Shown: positions 17,481-30,549 of the stretch, in pieces
How positions within the stretch are numbered: the stretch's first letter is position 1
Layout: each line of letters begins with the position of its first letter
Program-made: the position numbers and the translations under genes
Assembly: GCA_000432435.1 (NCBI GenBank)
Contig: HF993133.1
Span: 175,899-239,898, forward strand
Length of the DNA stretch: 64,000 bases
Direction: 5' to 3'
From: Eubacterium sp. CAG:180
GTDB lineage: Bacteria > Bacillota > Clostridia > Oscillospirales > Acutalibacteraceae
Notes under the pieces: generated by a model
Seen by the model: the letters and a program-made list of their open reading frames with translations, nothing else
Told to the model about the DNA's origin: nothing
Database searches by the model: none

Positions 17481-18326
17481 TTACACGTCTATTTCGCCCG
17501 TGCAGACTTCGGCAGCCGGGCCGGTCATCAGCACATTGCCGTCATTTGTCCAATTTATATAGAGTGTACCGCCTATGAGATTTACCTTGATGTCGGTATT
17601 TCTGAGGCAGTAGCCGTTCAGCACGCTTGCCACGGCGGAGGCGCACGCTCCGGTTCCGCAGGCAAGTGTTTCGCCCGAGCCGCGCTCCCAAACGCGCATA
17701 TCAAATTCGGTTTCGCTTATTATATGTATAAATTCGGTGTTCACCCTGTCGGGGAACATCTCGTTGTTTTCAAAAACAGGACCTGTTTTTGCGAGGTCAA
17801 GCGTTTTTACGTCGTCCACATAGGTAATGCAATGCGGATTGCCCATTGAAACGCACGTAACGATTTTATCGCCCAATTCGCCGCCGAGGTGCAGCGTCTC
17901 ACCCACAACCTTGTCGCCGTCAAACAGCGTGGGGATTTCTCTGCCGGAAAGAACGGGTGCTCCCATATCGACTCTGGCACTTTTTACCTTGCCGTCGTCA
18001 CCCTTGAAAACTTTTATATATTTAATTCCGCTGAGCGTTTCAAGCGAAATTTCATCCTTATTTGTAAGGCCGCGGTCACACACGTATTTTGCAACGCATC
18101 TTGTCGCGTTGCCGCACATTTTCGCCCTTGAACCGTCGGCATTGTATATATCCATTTTAAAATCGGCTTTGTCGCTCGGCTCTATCAAAACAAGCCCGTC
18201 CGAGCCTATTCCGAAATGCCTGTCGCTGACTTTTACAGCCGTGCTCTCGGGGTCGGAAACCTTTTCCTCAAAGCAGTTTACGTATATATAATCGTTTCCT
18301 GCGCCCTGCATCTTTGTGAATTTCAA
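17481..18326 (-). CDS. dapF: Diaminopimelate epimerase
   Basis: A 281-residue enzyme that interconverts LL- and meso-diaminopimelate without cofactor, using two cysteines. Cys71 in MCGNATRC and Cys223 in LACGTGAC are both present. MKFTKMQGAGNDY is the standard N-terminus, and it begins at a TTG codon at 18326 with GAGGTGG just upstream; the longer GTG start at 18335 would overlap that ribosome binding site. It lies between the ANTAR gene (19 bases upstream) and dapL. Confidence 0.96.
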   Translation of the reverse strand: MKFTKMQGAGNDYIYVNCFEEKVSDPESTAVKVSDRHFGIGSDGLVLIEPSDKADFKMDIYNADGSRAKMCGNATRCVAKYVCDRGLTNKDEISLETLSGIKYIKVFKGDDGKVKSARVDMGAPVLSGREIPTLFDGDKVVGETLHLGGELGDKIVTCVSMGNPHCITYVDDVKTLDLAKTGPVFENNEMFPDRVNTEFIHIISETEFDMRVWERGSGETLACGTGACASAVASVLNGYCLRNTDIKVNLIGGTLYINWTNDGNVLMTGPAAEVCTGEIDV

Positions 18327-18345
18327 AGAAACCACCTCGTCCTAA

Positions 18346-18876
18346 CTAATCTTCTTCGAGAATTTTTCTTGCGACGTCCATAAGGCGGACGCCCTGCTCC
18401 ATACTCATTTTCTGAATTTTCCTGTGTGCCTCGCGCTCCGAGATACCGTAATTTTCGCAAAGGCGTTGTTTTGCCAGCGTCAAAAGGTCGTTTTCCTCGA
18501 CGGAGCGTGTTTTTTTGCGTGATGTAATATCACTCGAAAGCTGAGTAAGCGTCCGCACGACAGATACAAACTCAACCCTGTCAAGCGGCATGGTAAGCTC
18601 CACCATATTGCTCACGAAGCCCTGATATGCGTCCGAGGACGACACCAAATGTACAACGTCGAAGCCGGGGGGAAGCGTTTCCGCAAGAGAGACTGCCGGT
18701 AAGCCGTCGGACAGACGTCCGCACACAACTACCGCGTCCGGTCTGATGCTCGCGTAAGAGAGCACCTCCGCGCCGGACTGATATATTTCCGAAACAAAGA
18801 GCAAATCCCGCTGGAGAATGCTCTTTATATGCTCCGCGGATTTGCGGTTTGCGCTTGCGATTATGACATCTCTCAT
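18346..18876 (-). CDS. ANTAR-domain regulator with degenerate receiver
   Basis: A 176-residue protein. The C-terminal part (about 118-172), with ENDLLTLAKQRLCENYGISEREAHRKIQKMSMEQGVRLMDVARKIL split over three helices, is a clear ANTAR RNA-binding domain, which stops terminator formation by binding paired hexaloop hairpins. The N-terminal 110 residues look like a receiver but lack its chemistry: no acidic pair after strand 1 (VIIASAN), Cys-Gly in place of the phosphorylated Asp (AVVVCGR), and no conserved Lys-Pro. It probably acts without phosphorylation. It sits between glyA and dapF. The ATG has only GAGG immediately before it, so the start is less sure. Confidence 0.85.
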   Translation of the reverse strand: MRDVIIASANRKSAEHIKSILQRDLLFVSEIYQSGAEVLSYASIRPDAVVVCGRLSDGLPAVSLAETLPPGFDVVHLVSSSDAYQGFVSNMVELTMPLDRVEFVSVVRTLTQLSSDITSRKKTRSVEENDLLTLAKQRLCENYGISEREAHRKIQKMSMEQGVRLMDVARKILEED

Positions 18877-18922
18877 CCTCAGACGGCGTTAAGCCTTCCC
18901 CCGTTCTTCGTTTAGTTAAAAA

Positions 18923-20176
18923 TTATCTGTAAAGGGGATGACGCGCACAAATATCGTTTACGCCCTCTCTGATGAAGTCTGCTTTACCCTCAAAATCGGT
19001 GGCGCAAAGATATATATACTCGGCAATTTTTTCCATATCCGCTTCGTCAAGACCGCGTGTGGTGACTGCCGGAGTTCCGACTCTGATACCGCTTGTTACA
19101 AACGGCTTTTCGGGGTCGTTGGGGATGGCATTCTTGTTGGCGGTGATGTAAACCTCGTCAAGTCTGTGCTCAAGCTCTTTACCCGTTATGTGAAGCGAGC
19201 GAAGGTCAAGAAGCAAAAGGTGATTGTCGCTGCCGCCCGAAACCAAATCTACACCGTATTTTGTAAAACCGTTTGCGAGAGCCTTGCAGTTGTCGAGAAC
19301 TTTTTGCTGATACTCCTTGAATTCCGGCTTTAAGGCCTCGCCGAAGCAAACAGCCTTGCCTGCGATTATGTGCATGAGCGGGCCGCCCTGCGTGCCGGGG
19401 AATATTGCCTTGTTTACGGCCTTTGCTATCTCCTCGTCGTTGCAGAGAATCATACCGCCGCGCGGGCCGCGGAGAGTTTTGTGGGTTGTAGTCGTAACAA
19501 CATCAGCATACGGGACGGGTGACGGATGAAGTCCGGCGGCAACAAGTCCCGCTATGTGAGCCATATCCACCATAAGATATGCGCCGACCTTTTTGGCTAT
19601 TTCGGAAATTCTCTTGAAGTCGATGATGCGCGGATAAGCGGAAGCTCCGGCAACGATCATCTTCGGCTTGCAGGAAAGAGCCTTCTGCTCAAACTCGTCG
19701 TAATCGATATAGCCCTCTTCGTTAATTCCGTAGGGGACGAAGTTGAAATATTTACCGGACAGATTTACGGGTGAGCCGTGTGTGAGATGGCCGCCTTCGG
19801 CAAGATTCATACCCATTACGGTATCGCCGGGTTTAAGAAGAGCAAAGTATACAGCTATATTCGCCTGAGCACCCGAATGAGGCTGAACATTTGCGAATTT
19901 GGCACCGAAAAGCTTCTTAGCTCTGTCGCGCGCGATGTTTTCCACTATATCAACATCCTCGCAGCCGCCGTAGTAACGCTTGCCGGGATAGCCCTCGGCG
20001 TACTTGTTTGTAAGAACGCTGCCCATAGCCGCCATAACTGCCGGCGAAACGATGTTTTCGCTCGCTATAAGCTCTATGTTTCTCTGCTGACGGGCAAGCT
20101 CCAAATTCATAGCCTTGCCCACTTCTTCATCATATTTTGATACGAAGCCTATCGTATCCATCATATCTGCGTACAT
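18923..20176 (-). CDS. glyA: Serine hydroxymethyltransferase
   Basis: A 417-residue PLP enzyme making glycine and 5,10-methylene-THF from serine and [16 protein letters not shown] and [15 protein letters not shown] are standard. [10 protein letters not shown] follows TTTT and carries the Schiff-base Lys233. It supplies one-carbon units for purines and thymidylate, fitting its place directly after guaB (39-base gap). AAGGAG lies six bases before the ATG. I see no glycine riboswitch in that short gap. Confidence 0.97.
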   Translation of the reverse strand: MYADMMDTIGFVSKYDEEVGKAMNLELARQQRNIELIASENIVSPAVMAAMGSVLTNKYAEGYPGKRYYGGCEDVDIVENIARDRAKKLFGAKFANVQPHSGAQANIAVYFALLKPGDTVMGMNLAEGGHLTHGSPVNLSGKYFNFVPYGINEEGYIDYDEFEQKALSCKPKMIVAGASAYPRIIDFKRISEIAKKVGAYLMVDMAHIAGLVAAGLHPSPVPYADVVTTTTHKTLRGPRGGMILCNDEEIAKAVNKAIFPGTQGGPLMHIIAGKAVCFGEALKPEFKEYQQKVLDNCKALANGFTKYGVDLVSGGSDNHLLLLDLRSLHITGKELEHRLDEVYITANKNAIPNDPEKPFVTSGIRVGTPAVTTRGLDEADMEKIAEYIYLCATDFEGKADFIREGVNDICARHPLYR

Positions 20177-20215
20177 TTTTTTCTCCTTATTTTTTTATTT
20201 CACGCTGCTTGCGAA

Positions 20216-21743
<1,528 letters not shown>

Positions 21744-21756
21744 TACTTAATATTGA

Positions 21757-21787
21757 AAAAACACCCGCAAAGAGTACGGGTGTTTTT
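21757..21787 (-). terminator. Terminator after mrp
   Basis: AAAAACACCCG (21757-21767) pairs with CGGGTGTTTTT (21777-21787). In the minus direction it closes the unit ending with mrp, just before the guaB promoter. Confidence 0.82.
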
Positions 21788-21851
21788 GTAGATGTTGTCT
21801 TATGTCCGGACAAAGCGTCGCATTTCGGCAAAGAATACAGTATTTTGCCGT

Positions 21852-22673
21852 TTATTTCGGAAGCTTGTCGATTATGGGAGCTATTGCCTTGTCGTCGCAG
21901 AGCTCCACCGCGCCCTTATCCACAAGCGAAGCGGTTTTGGGGTCTATCGGCAGACGGGCAAGCACCGGAACGCCGAGTTCCTTTGCCACCTCGTCTATTT
22001 TGCTCTCGCCGAATATATTGTATTTCTTTTTGCAGTCGGGGCACTCAAAATAGCTCATATTTTCGACGAGTCCGATTATCGGAACATTCATCATTTTTGC
22101 CATATTGTATGCCTTTTTTACTATCATGGTAACAAGATCCTGCGGAGTTGTGACAATTATAATACCGTCTACGGGAAGACTTTGGAATACCGTCAGCGGA
22201 ACGTCGCCCGTGCCGGGGGGCATATCGACGAACATATAGTCAACGTCGCCCCAGAGAACCTCCTGCCAGAACTGATTTATAACGCCCGAAATGACGGGGC
22301 CGCGCCATACTACCGGAGCGTCCTCCTTTTCGAGCAGCAGATTTATGCTCATTATCTTTATTCCCGTCTTGCTCTCGACCGGGAACATTCCCTCGTCGCT
22401 GCCCATGGCGCGCTCGTGTATACCGAATGCCTTGGGGATTGACGGACCTGTGACGTCGGCGTCCATAACCGCCGTCTCAAAGCCCCTCGCCTGTGAAGCC
22501 GAGGCAAGAAGCGATGTCACAAGGCTCTTGCCTACGCCGCCCTTGCCGCTGACTACCGCTATAACCTTTTTTATATTGCTGTAATCGTTTTGACGAAGCT
22601 TCATATCCTCTGCTTTTCTCTCGCTGCAGTTCTCACCGCAGGTAGAACAGTCATGTGTGCAACCTTCGCTCAT
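21852..22673 (-). CDS. mrp: Mrp/NBP35-type P-loop ATPase, Fe-S cluster carrier
   Basis: A 273-residue protein. An N-terminal cysteine motif (CTHDCSTCGENC, Cys5, 9, 12, 16) recalls the extra ferredoxin-like cluster site of NBP35. SGKGGVGKS (42-50) is the deviant Walker A, VDMPPGTGD the family signature, and CPDC near the C-terminus the bridging cluster ligands. Family members bind and transfer 4Fe-4S clusters in the cytosol. The start overlaps the tadA stop as ATGA, and GAGG lies seven bases upstream, so the ATG at 22673 is preferred over the longer open frame. Confidence 0.92.
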   Translation of the reverse strand: MSEGCTHDCSTCGENCSERKAEDMKLRQNDYSNIKKVIAVVSGKGGVGKSLVTSLLASASQARGFETAVMDADVTGPSIPKAFGIHERAMGSDEGMFPVESKTGIKIMSINLLLEKEDAPVVWRGPVISGVINQFWQEVLWGDVDYMFVDMPPGTGDVPLTVFQSLPVDGIIIVTTPQDLVTMIVKKAYNMAKMMNVPIIGLVENMSYFECPDCKKKYNIFGESKIDEVAKELGVPVLARLPIDPKTASLVDKGAVELCDDKAIAPIIDKLPK

Positions 22674-23137
22674 TGTTTTTCCTCTTTTCTTTTTTCCCGA
22701 AGCTTCAAAAAGAAGTCCGAGAGCATTCTCCTGCAAGCTTCCTCCATCACGCCGCCCTCATATTCGGTACGGAACGTGAACGGAACCTCAAACAAATTTA
22801 TTTTTGACCCTGCGGCGCCGTTTTTTTCATCGTATGCGCCGAAGGTCACTTTTTCGATTCTTGAATTTATAATCGCACCGGCGCACATGGGGCACGGCTC
22901 AAGTGTGACATACATTTCACATCTCGGAAGTCTCCAGCCCGAAAGCGCACGGCAGGCACCGTCAATCGCCTCGATTTCTGCGTGGCACAGGGCGTTTTTT
23001 CCCTTTTCGCGGCGGTTTCTGCCCGTTGAAATAACCTCGCCGTCTCTTACTATGACCGCGCCGACGGGCACCTCGCCGTCAAGAAACGCCTTTTCGGCTT
23101 CGAGCAGGGCAAGACGCATAAAATCATTTTTATCCAT
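22670..23137 (-). CDS. tadA: tRNA-specific adenosine deaminase
   Basis: A 155-residue zinc deaminase that converts A34 to inosine in tRNA-Arg(ACG). HAE (52-54) and PCPMC (81-85) supply the zinc ligands and the proton-shuttle Glu. The ATG at 23137 is one base after the stop of the CPBP gene and has no clear ribosome binding site, which suggests translational coupling; an in-frame TTG at 23149 is less likely. The 3' end overlaps mrp by four bases. Confidence 0.94.
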   Translation of the reverse strand: MDKNDFMRLALLEAEKAFLDGEVPVGAVIVRDGEVISTGRNRREKGKNALCHAEIEAIDGACRALSGWRLPRCEMYVTLEPCPMCAGAIINSRIEKVTFGAYDEKNGAAGSKINLFEVPFTFRTEYEGGVMEEACRRMLSDFFLKLREKRKEEKQ

Positions 23138-23138
23138 A

Positions 23139-24197
23139 TCAGAACTCAATATACATGGCAGTTTCCCACAAGAGCAGACAAATCGCTATTATCATGGGTG
23201 CCGTCACCACAAAGGCTCTCGTTTTTTCATTCCATGAGAGGACGAGACTCTCGCCGTTTTTCAGCGGATAAGCGTGTGAATAATTTTTGAAATATATCGC
23301 GGCGCATATGATGCCGATTATCATTATCACAAAGACAACGGACATCGTAATTACAGACGACACGGTTTCGGAGCAATTATCAATGCCTATCTGCATAACT
23401 ATCGACGCAAGATTGTTGAGAAAATGTATCAAAACGCCCGTCCACATACTGCCCGTTACCGTAACGGCATAGCCTATGGCAATACCTGCGATAAAGGCGA
23501 ACGGAATTTGAACCATATTGCCGTGCAAAAGCGCAAAGACAAGCGACGACATAATAATCGCGAACCAATCGCCGTATTTGCGAAGCGACTGCATAACTAC
23601 GCCGCGCATTGCGAACTCCTCTATGAGAGCCGGCAAAACAGCGGTCTTTACGATATACGGCAATATAACGGACGCCGTTGTCAGCTTTATGCCGTCCTCC
23701 GCCATGGTAAATTCTATGCCGAAGAGGTTTTGAAAGATACTTCCGAAAATGCTCGACGCATAGCTGCCGGCTATGCACGCCATAAGTCCCGAAAAAACAA
23801 GCAGGAAAAACACGGGTGTGTTTTTGGCTGTTCCGAGCGGCAAAACCGCGGGCAGAGCGTCCTTGGATTTTAAATATGACATTGCCGCGAAAAACGGCAC
23901 TCCTATTATAAAAACGGAATATACCATATCAAAATATATGCTGAAGGACGCGTTGCCCTTATATTCCGACAAAAAGCCCGGTATTGCGCGCAAAAGCACG
24001 CCTAAAACCATACTTAAAAGCGTAAAGCCGATAACCGCAAGTCCCACGGTAATGCTTATGCGGGAAATATTTTTCTTTTCCCTCTTTTTCTCCTGTGCGA
24101 GTGGGTCATACTGCCAATTATACGGCGGTGGAGGCGGATAGTTTCCGCCGGGCGGTGGATAATTGCCGCCGTAATATCCGTTGTTGTTATAGTTCAT
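23139..24197 (-). CDS. CPBP family intramembrane protease with Pro/Tyr/Gly-rich N-terminus
   Basis: A 352-residue membrane protein. Residues 1-30 are rich in Asn, Tyr, Gly and Pro (GGNYPPPGGNY, PPPPPYN), then a charged patch and about eight hydrophobic segments. The CPBP (Abi/Rce1) motifs are complete: EEFAMR (Glu193-Glu194, Arg198), LLHGN (His225) and HFLNN (His258, Asn261). Members are glutamate-type intramembrane proteases. The substrate is unknown. AAGGAA lies before the ATG, and a structured leader (24219-24261) precedes it. It heads a tight three-gene unit with tadA and mrp. Confidence 0.88.
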   Translation of the reverse strand: MNYNNNGYYGGNYPPPGGNYPPPPPYNWQYDPLAQEKKREKKNISRISITVGLAVIGFTLLSMVLGVLLRAIPGFLSEYKGNASFSIYFDMVYSVFIIGVPFFAAMSYLKSKDALPAVLPLGTAKNTPVFFLLVFSGLMACIAGSYASSIFGSIFQNLFGIEFTMAEDGIKLTTASVILPYIVKTAVLPALIEEFAMRGVVMQSLRKYGDWFAIIMSSLVFALLHGNMVQIPFAFIAGIAIGYAVTVTGSMWTGVLIHFLNNLASIVMQIGIDNCSETVSSVITMSVVFVIMIIGIICAAIYFKNYSHAYPLKNGESLVLSWNEKTRAFVVTAPMIIAICLLLWETAMYIEF

Positions 24198-24218
24198 AGC
24201 AATTTCCTTTTTTCATAA

Positions 24219-24261
24219 CAGAGGTTTTCGGCAGATAAAAAGCACCTGCCGAATTACTCTG
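24219..24261 (-). other. Interrupted hairpin in the leader of the CPBP gene
   Basis: CAGAG (24219-24223) and TTCGGCAG (24227-24234) pair with CTGCCGAA (24246-24253) and CTCTG (24257-24261). No run of T follows in the minus direction, so it is not a clean terminator for gyrA. It lies between a TATAAT-like -10 (24269-24264, minus) and the CPBP ribosome binding site, so it would be in the leader RNA. Confidence 0.5.
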
Positions 24262-24318
24262 TAATTATATATTGTAAAAGTAAATGAAATGTTAATAAAA
24301 TTATAACTTTTTGCGGAA

Positions 24319-26916
24319 TTACCCGATTTCCGTCGGATTTTCTTTGCTCTCGTCTGCTTCTGCCGCCTTTTCGCCCTCGGCATTTTCGTTCGTCACGGGA
24401 ACTTCGCCGTCGTTCTCCGCGTCGGACTCGGAGCTTTCATCCTCGGTTTCATGCTCGGTTATTGAAAGCGTGGCAACCTTTTCACCCTCGTTTGTCTTCA
24501 TAACGCGGACGCCCTTTGACGGACGTGCAAAAACGCTGATATCCTTAGCCGGGATTCTTATTATGATACCGTCGGACGAAATCATAATTACGTCCTCGTC
24601 CTCGCCGACCATGGCAACCGCCGCAACATCACCGTAAGTCTCGGTGTGATAGTTGATAAGACCCTTGCCGCCGCGCGACTGAACACGGTAATTGTCAAAT
24701 TCGGAGCGTCTGCCGAAGCCGGTTTCGGAAACGGTGAGTACCTTTTTGTTTTCCTCGGGAACGCACATACCGGCAATCTCGTCTCCCTCGGAGAGAGTTA
24801 TAGCCTTAACGCCTCTTGCGGTTCTGCCTATGCAGCGCGCGTCATTTTCGTTAAAGCTTATGCACATACCCTTCCTTGTAGCTATGAGTATCTGCTTTTC
24901 GCCGTCGGTGAGCTTTACAAATCTCAATTCGTCGCCCTCGTCGAGATTTATCGCGAATATACCGTTTTTGCGGACGTTCTTATATGCGTCAAGCTCGGTA
25001 CGCTTGATAACGCCGTTTTTGGTGAGCATGCAGAGATAGAGTTTTTCCGTACCGAACTCGGGAACTCTTATCATGGCGGTGACCTTTTCATCCGCGCCGA
25101 GAGGAAGAATGTTGACAATGTTCATTCCCTTTGAATTACGGCTTCCCTCGGGGATTTCGTAGCCCTTCAGCCTGTAAACCTTGCCCTCCGACGTAAAAAA
25201 CATTATATAGTCGTGCGTGGAGCAGGTGAACATAGTCTCGGCAACGTCCTCCTCGCGCCTTGTCATACCCTTTACGCCTCTGCCGCCGCGGTGCTGCGTC
25301 TGATATGTATCGACGCTCTGACGCTTGATATAACCGAGAGTGGTAAGAGTAAACACACAATTTTCATTGGGGATAAGGTCCTCTATATCGACCTCGCCGC
25401 TGACATTTACGATTTCGGTTCTTCTGTCATCGCCGAATTTGTTGCCGATTGCCGACAATTCGTCCTTTACAATCGAGAGCACCTTTTCATCGGAGGAGAG
25501 TATCTCATTGAAATAGTTAATTTTTGACTGAAGCTCCTCCATCTCGTTGTGGATCTTCTGAATTTCGAGTCCTGCGAGCTGTCCGAGTCTGAAAGCGACA
25601 ATGGCGGCCGCCTGAACGTCGTCGAAATCGAACTTCTCCATAATTGCGGCCTTTGCCTCTGCCTGACCGCCCTTACAAGCGCGAATTGTTGCTATAATCT
25701 CGTCAACTATATCGATTGCGCGCGCAAGACCCTCCAAAATATGCTCTCTTTCGAGTGCTTTTTTGAGGTCGAATTTGGTTCTTCTTATGATGACTTCCTT
25801 CTGGAAATCTATATACTTTTCGAGAATCTGCTTTAACGTGAGGATTTTCGGCTCACCGTCAACTATGGCAAGCTGAATTATACCGTAGGAAATCTGAAGC
25901 TGAGTATACGAATAGAGCTGATTTAAAATGACCTGCGGATTTGCGTCCCTTTTAAGGTCTATTTCCATTCTCATGCCCGCGCGGTCGGAGGAATAGTCGT
26001 TGATGTCGGAAATGCCCTCTATTCTCTTATCCTTGACAAGCTCCGCGATGCTCTCGATAAGTCGTGCTTTGTTTACCTGATACGGCAGCTCCGTAACGAC
26101 AATTTTAAATCTGCCGTTCTTTTCGTTTTCGACAATTTCTGCGCGCGCTCTGAGCGTTACCTTGCCTCTGCCCGTTGCATAAGCGGCGCGTATGCCGGCT
26201 CTGCCCATTATGATGCCGGCCGTCGGAAAATCGGGGCCCTTTATGTGCTCCATAATATCCTCAAGCGTGGCGTCTGGATTGTCTATAAGACAGCAAATGC
26301 CGTCTATTACCTCGCGCATATTGTGCGGCGGAATATTTGTTGCCATACCTACGGCGATACCCGTAGAGCCGTTTACAAGAAGGTTCGGGAAGCGTGACGG
26401 CAAAACCACCGGCTCATTCAAGCGATCGTCGTAGTTTCGCATCATATCCACGGTGTCCTTGTCGAGATTTGTGAGCATTTCCATGGAAATTTTGCTCATT
26501 CTCGACTCTGTATAACGGTAAGCGGCAGGCGGGTCGCCGTCCACCGAACCGAAGTTTCCGTGACCGTCAACAAGAGGATACCTCATTGAGAAATCCTGTG
26601 CGAGACGAACCATGGCGTCGTATACCGACGCGTCGCCGTGCGGATGATAGCGACCGAGCACGGAGCCTACCGTGTCGGCGCACTTTCTGTATGCCTTTTC
26701 GGGATACAGACCGTTTTCATACATAGTATATAAAATTCTTCTGTGAACGGGCTTTAAGCCGTCGCGTACATCGGGGAGCGCACGTGACACTATTACCGAC
26801 ATTGAGTAGTCGAGGAAGGATTTTCTCATTTCCTTGTTTATCTCGACATTTATGATTTTCTGGTCCTCAAGCGGCACGTATTCCGAATGATGCCCGGTAT
26901 CTTTGTTTGTGCTCAT
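24319..26916 (-). CDS. gyrA: DNA gyrase subunit A
   Basis: An 865-residue type IIA topoisomerase subunit that cuts and rejoins DNA. The catalytic Tyr135 is in [10 protein letters not shown]. The C-terminal wrapping domain has GyrA-box-like QHRGGRG and a later QSRGGKG, and the protein ends in an acidic Glu/Ser-rich tail. The quinolone region reads [12 protein letters not shown]: Ala96 stands where Escherichia coli has Ser83, Ser97 at the Ala84 position and Asp100 at Asp87. A loss of the Ser/Thr at the first site may lower fluoroquinolone susceptibility. The gene is 12 bases downstream of gyrB, with GAGGT before the ATG. Confidence 0.97.
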   Translation of the reverse strand: MSTNKDTGHHSEYVPLEDQKIINVEINKEMRKSFLDYSMSVIVSRALPDVRDGLKPVHRRILYTMYENGLYPEKAYRKCADTVGSVLGRYHPHGDASVYDAMVRLAQDFSMRYPLVDGHGNFGSVDGDPPAAYRYTESRMSKISMEMLTNLDKDTVDMMRNYDDRLNEPVVLPSRFPNLLVNGSTGIAVGMATNIPPHNMREVIDGICCLIDNPDATLEDIMEHIKGPDFPTAGIIMGRAGIRAAYATGRGKVTLRARAEIVENEKNGRFKIVVTELPYQVNKARLIESIAELVKDKRIEGISDINDYSSDRAGMRMEIDLKRDANPQVILNQLYSYTQLQISYGIIQLAIVDGEPKILTLKQILEKYIDFQKEVIIRRTKFDLKKALEREHILEGLARAIDIVDEIIATIRACKGGQAEAKAAIMEKFDFDDVQAAAIVAFRLGQLAGLEIQKIHNEMEELQSKINYFNEILSSDEKVLSIVKDELSAIGNKFGDDRRTEIVNVSGEVDIEDLIPNENCVFTLTTLGYIKRQSVDTYQTQHRGGRGVKGMTRREEDVAETMFTCSTHDYIMFFTSEGKVYRLKGYEIPEGSRNSKGMNIVNILPLGADEKVTAMIRVPEFGTEKLYLCMLTKNGVIKRTELDAYKNVRKNGIFAINLDEGDELRFVKLTDGEKQILIATRKGMCISFNENDARCIGRTARGVKAITLSEGDEIAGMCVPEENKKVLTVSETGFGRRSEFDNYRVQSRGGKGLINYHTETYGDVAAVAMVGEDEDVIMISSDGIIIRIPAKDISVFARPSKGVRVMKTNEGEKVATLSITEHETEDESSESDAENDGEVPVTNENAEGEKAAEADESKENPTEIG

Positions 26917-26928
26917 ATTCTACCTCTT

Positions 26929-28914
<1,986 letters not shown>

Positions 28915-28952
28915 TCAGTTATACATAATCCGAATAAAATTTACTTAAATTT

Positions 28953-29204
28953 TTAATCTTGCTTTAATCTTTTGAAAACAGTGCTTGTTGAAAACGGTGA
29001 TATATATACTTTTCTTTTGCCGCCCGTTACCTTTACTATAAAGGATTTCGGCAAATCGAACGACACCGTTTCGCACTCTCCGCTTTTTTCCGCGTAATTT
29101 ATATATTCGCGCGAAGCTTTGCTCACGGTAGTGTTGTCAAGGTCAAATATGCCGAGTATTCCGTCCGTTGTAATTGCCTTGTCCTGACTTATCAAAATAT
29201 ACAT
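28953..29204 (-). CDS. remB: RemB-like extracellular matrix regulator (YaaB, DUF370-related)
   Basis: An 83-residue protein starting MYILISQDKAITTDGILGIFDLD. The position between recF and gyrB is that of yaaB/remB in Bacillus, and the sequence pattern agrees. RemB regulates biofilm matrix genes in Bacillus; the role here is not known. The ATG shares one base with the recF stop (TAATG), and GGAG lies upstream inside recF, so the longer open frame is not the start. Confidence 0.85.
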   Translation of the reverse strand: MYILISQDKAITTDGILGIFDLDNTTVSKASREYINYAEKSGECETVSFDLPKSFIVKVTGGKRKVYISPFSTSTVFKRLKQD

Positions 29205-30295
29205 TATATCACTCCGCCGTTTTTTATGTGGAAGGTTTTGCCCTCGCACAGCCGCAAAACGGTATTCGGGTCGCAACAGGTTATAAAAACCTGCCTTCCG
29301 CTTATGTTGTTCAAAATATAATCCTGCCTTGTTAAATCAAGCTCGCTCATCACGTCGTCAAGAAGTATTACCGGCTCATCGCCCGTTATTTCCTTTATGA
29401 TTTCCGATTCGCTGAGCTTTAAAGACAGTGCCGAAGAGCGCTGCTGCCCCTGTGAGCCGAAGCTGCGTGCCGACAGGCCGTCTATTTTAATGTCAAGGTC
29501 ATCTCTGTGAGGACCTATCGACGTTATCTTGTTGTAAATATCGTCGCGCCGCGTCTCTCTGAGTCTGTTTAAGAGAAAATCCTTTATTTCATACGGATCG
29601 TCCAAATATACCTTTGCGTTGTCGGTATATTCAACGCTCATTTTTTCTTTGCCGCCCGACAGTCCGTCGTATATTTTTGCGGAAAATTCACTCAAGAGAG
29701 CCGTGTATTTAATTCGCTCCGATATTACCGCCGCACCGTAAGACGAAAGCTTATCGTCCCAGGCGTCAAGTGTATCGTAAAGCTCGCTGTGAAACTGAAT
29801 GTCCTTTAAAAGCGCATTTCTCTGAAAAAGTGTGTGCGTGTATTTTGCGAGTGCCTTGGCGTAATACGGCTTTATCTCGCACAGAGCCGTATCAAGAAAT
29901 TTTCTTCTGAAAACCGGCCCGTCCTTTACGAGTGACAGATGAGACGGAGAAAATATAACCGCGTAAAACTCGCCTATAAGCTCCGCAGGGGAACGCAGCG
30001 TTACGCCGTTTTTCATGGCGGTACGCTTTTTGTCTATAAAAATAACCGCAGACTGCTCGCGTCCCTTTGCGAAAAAGGTCATCTCGTTTTTTGCGTATGA
30101 CGCATCAAACCTCACAAGCTCCCTGTCTCTTTTTGAACGGAAGCTCTTGCAGCCCGTAAAGAGCCATATACTCTCAAGCAAATTGGTTTTTCCCTGAGCG
30201 TTTTCTCCGTAAATGACGTTTACGCTCTCGGAGGGGGTAATATTTATTTTTTCAATATTTCTGTAATCCGCGACCGAAAGCTCTTTTACCGTCAT
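29204..30295 (-). CDS. recF: DNA replication and repair protein RecF
   Basis: A 363-residue SMC-like ATPase that loads recombinase at single-strand gaps. GENAQGKTNLLE (30-41) is the Walker A segment, SQGQQRSSALSLKL the signature motif and VILLDDVMSELD the Walker B. FRSKRDREL near residue 55 is also typical. It overlaps yaaA by four bases and remB by one, so yaaA-recF-remB are translationally linked. Confidence 0.97.
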   Translation of the reverse strand: MTVKELSVADYRNIEKINITPSESVNVIYGENAQGKTNLLESIWLFTGCKSFRSKRDRELVRFDASYAKNEMTFFAKGREQSAVIFIDKKRTAMKNGVTLRSPAELIGEFYAVIFSPSHLSLVKDGPVFRRKFLDTALCEIKPYYAKALAKYTHTLFQRNALLKDIQFHSELYDTLDAWDDKLSSYGAAVISERIKYTALLSEFSAKIYDGLSGGKEKMSVEYTDNAKVYLDDPYEIKDFLLNRLRETRRDDIYNKITSIGPHRDDLDIKIDGLSARSFGSQGQQRSSALSLKLSESEIIKEITGDEPVILLDDVMSELDLTRQDYILNNISGRQVFITCCDPNTVLRLCEGKTFHIKNGGVI

Positions 30296-30549
30296 TTTTT
30301 TACGACCTCATAATATTTTCCGTCAAAGCCGAATTCGTCTCCGCCGTGAAGCTTTTTGCCTCTCTGAACGCAGACCTCGCCGTTAACTCTGACCTCGCCG
30401 TCCTGAATTATCATTTTTGCGATACCTCCCGAGCCCACCGCGTCACAAAGCTTAAGTGCCGCGTCAAGGCGGATAAAGTCGGTATCTATAAATATCTGTT
30501 TTACTTCTTTTTCGGCAATTTTTGCCTTTAATTTAATTACTTTTTTCAT
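30292..30549 (-). CDS. yaaA: S4-domain RNA-binding protein YaaA
   Basis: An 85-residue S4-like protein (FIRLDAALKLCDAVGSGG, then VRVNGEVCVQRGKKLHGGDEF), the usual small gene between dnaN and recF in Firmicutes. Its N-terminal 20 residues are Lys-rich. YaaA has been linked to late 50S subunit maturation in Bacillus; that role is taken from the family. It overlaps dnaN and recF by four bases each. Confidence 0.93.
   Translation of the reverse strand: MKKVIKLKAKIAEKEVKQIFIDTDFIRLDAALKLCDAVGSGGIAKMIIQDGEVRVNGEVCVQRGKKLHGGDEFGFDGKYYEVVKK

Noticed and set aside
20177..20215. Glycine riboswitch before glyA
   Set aside because: The gap to guaB is 39 bases, too short.
29205..29276. Longer start for remB
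   Set aside because: It would lie inside recF; the ATG at 29204 with GGAG and TAATG overlap is normal for this locus.
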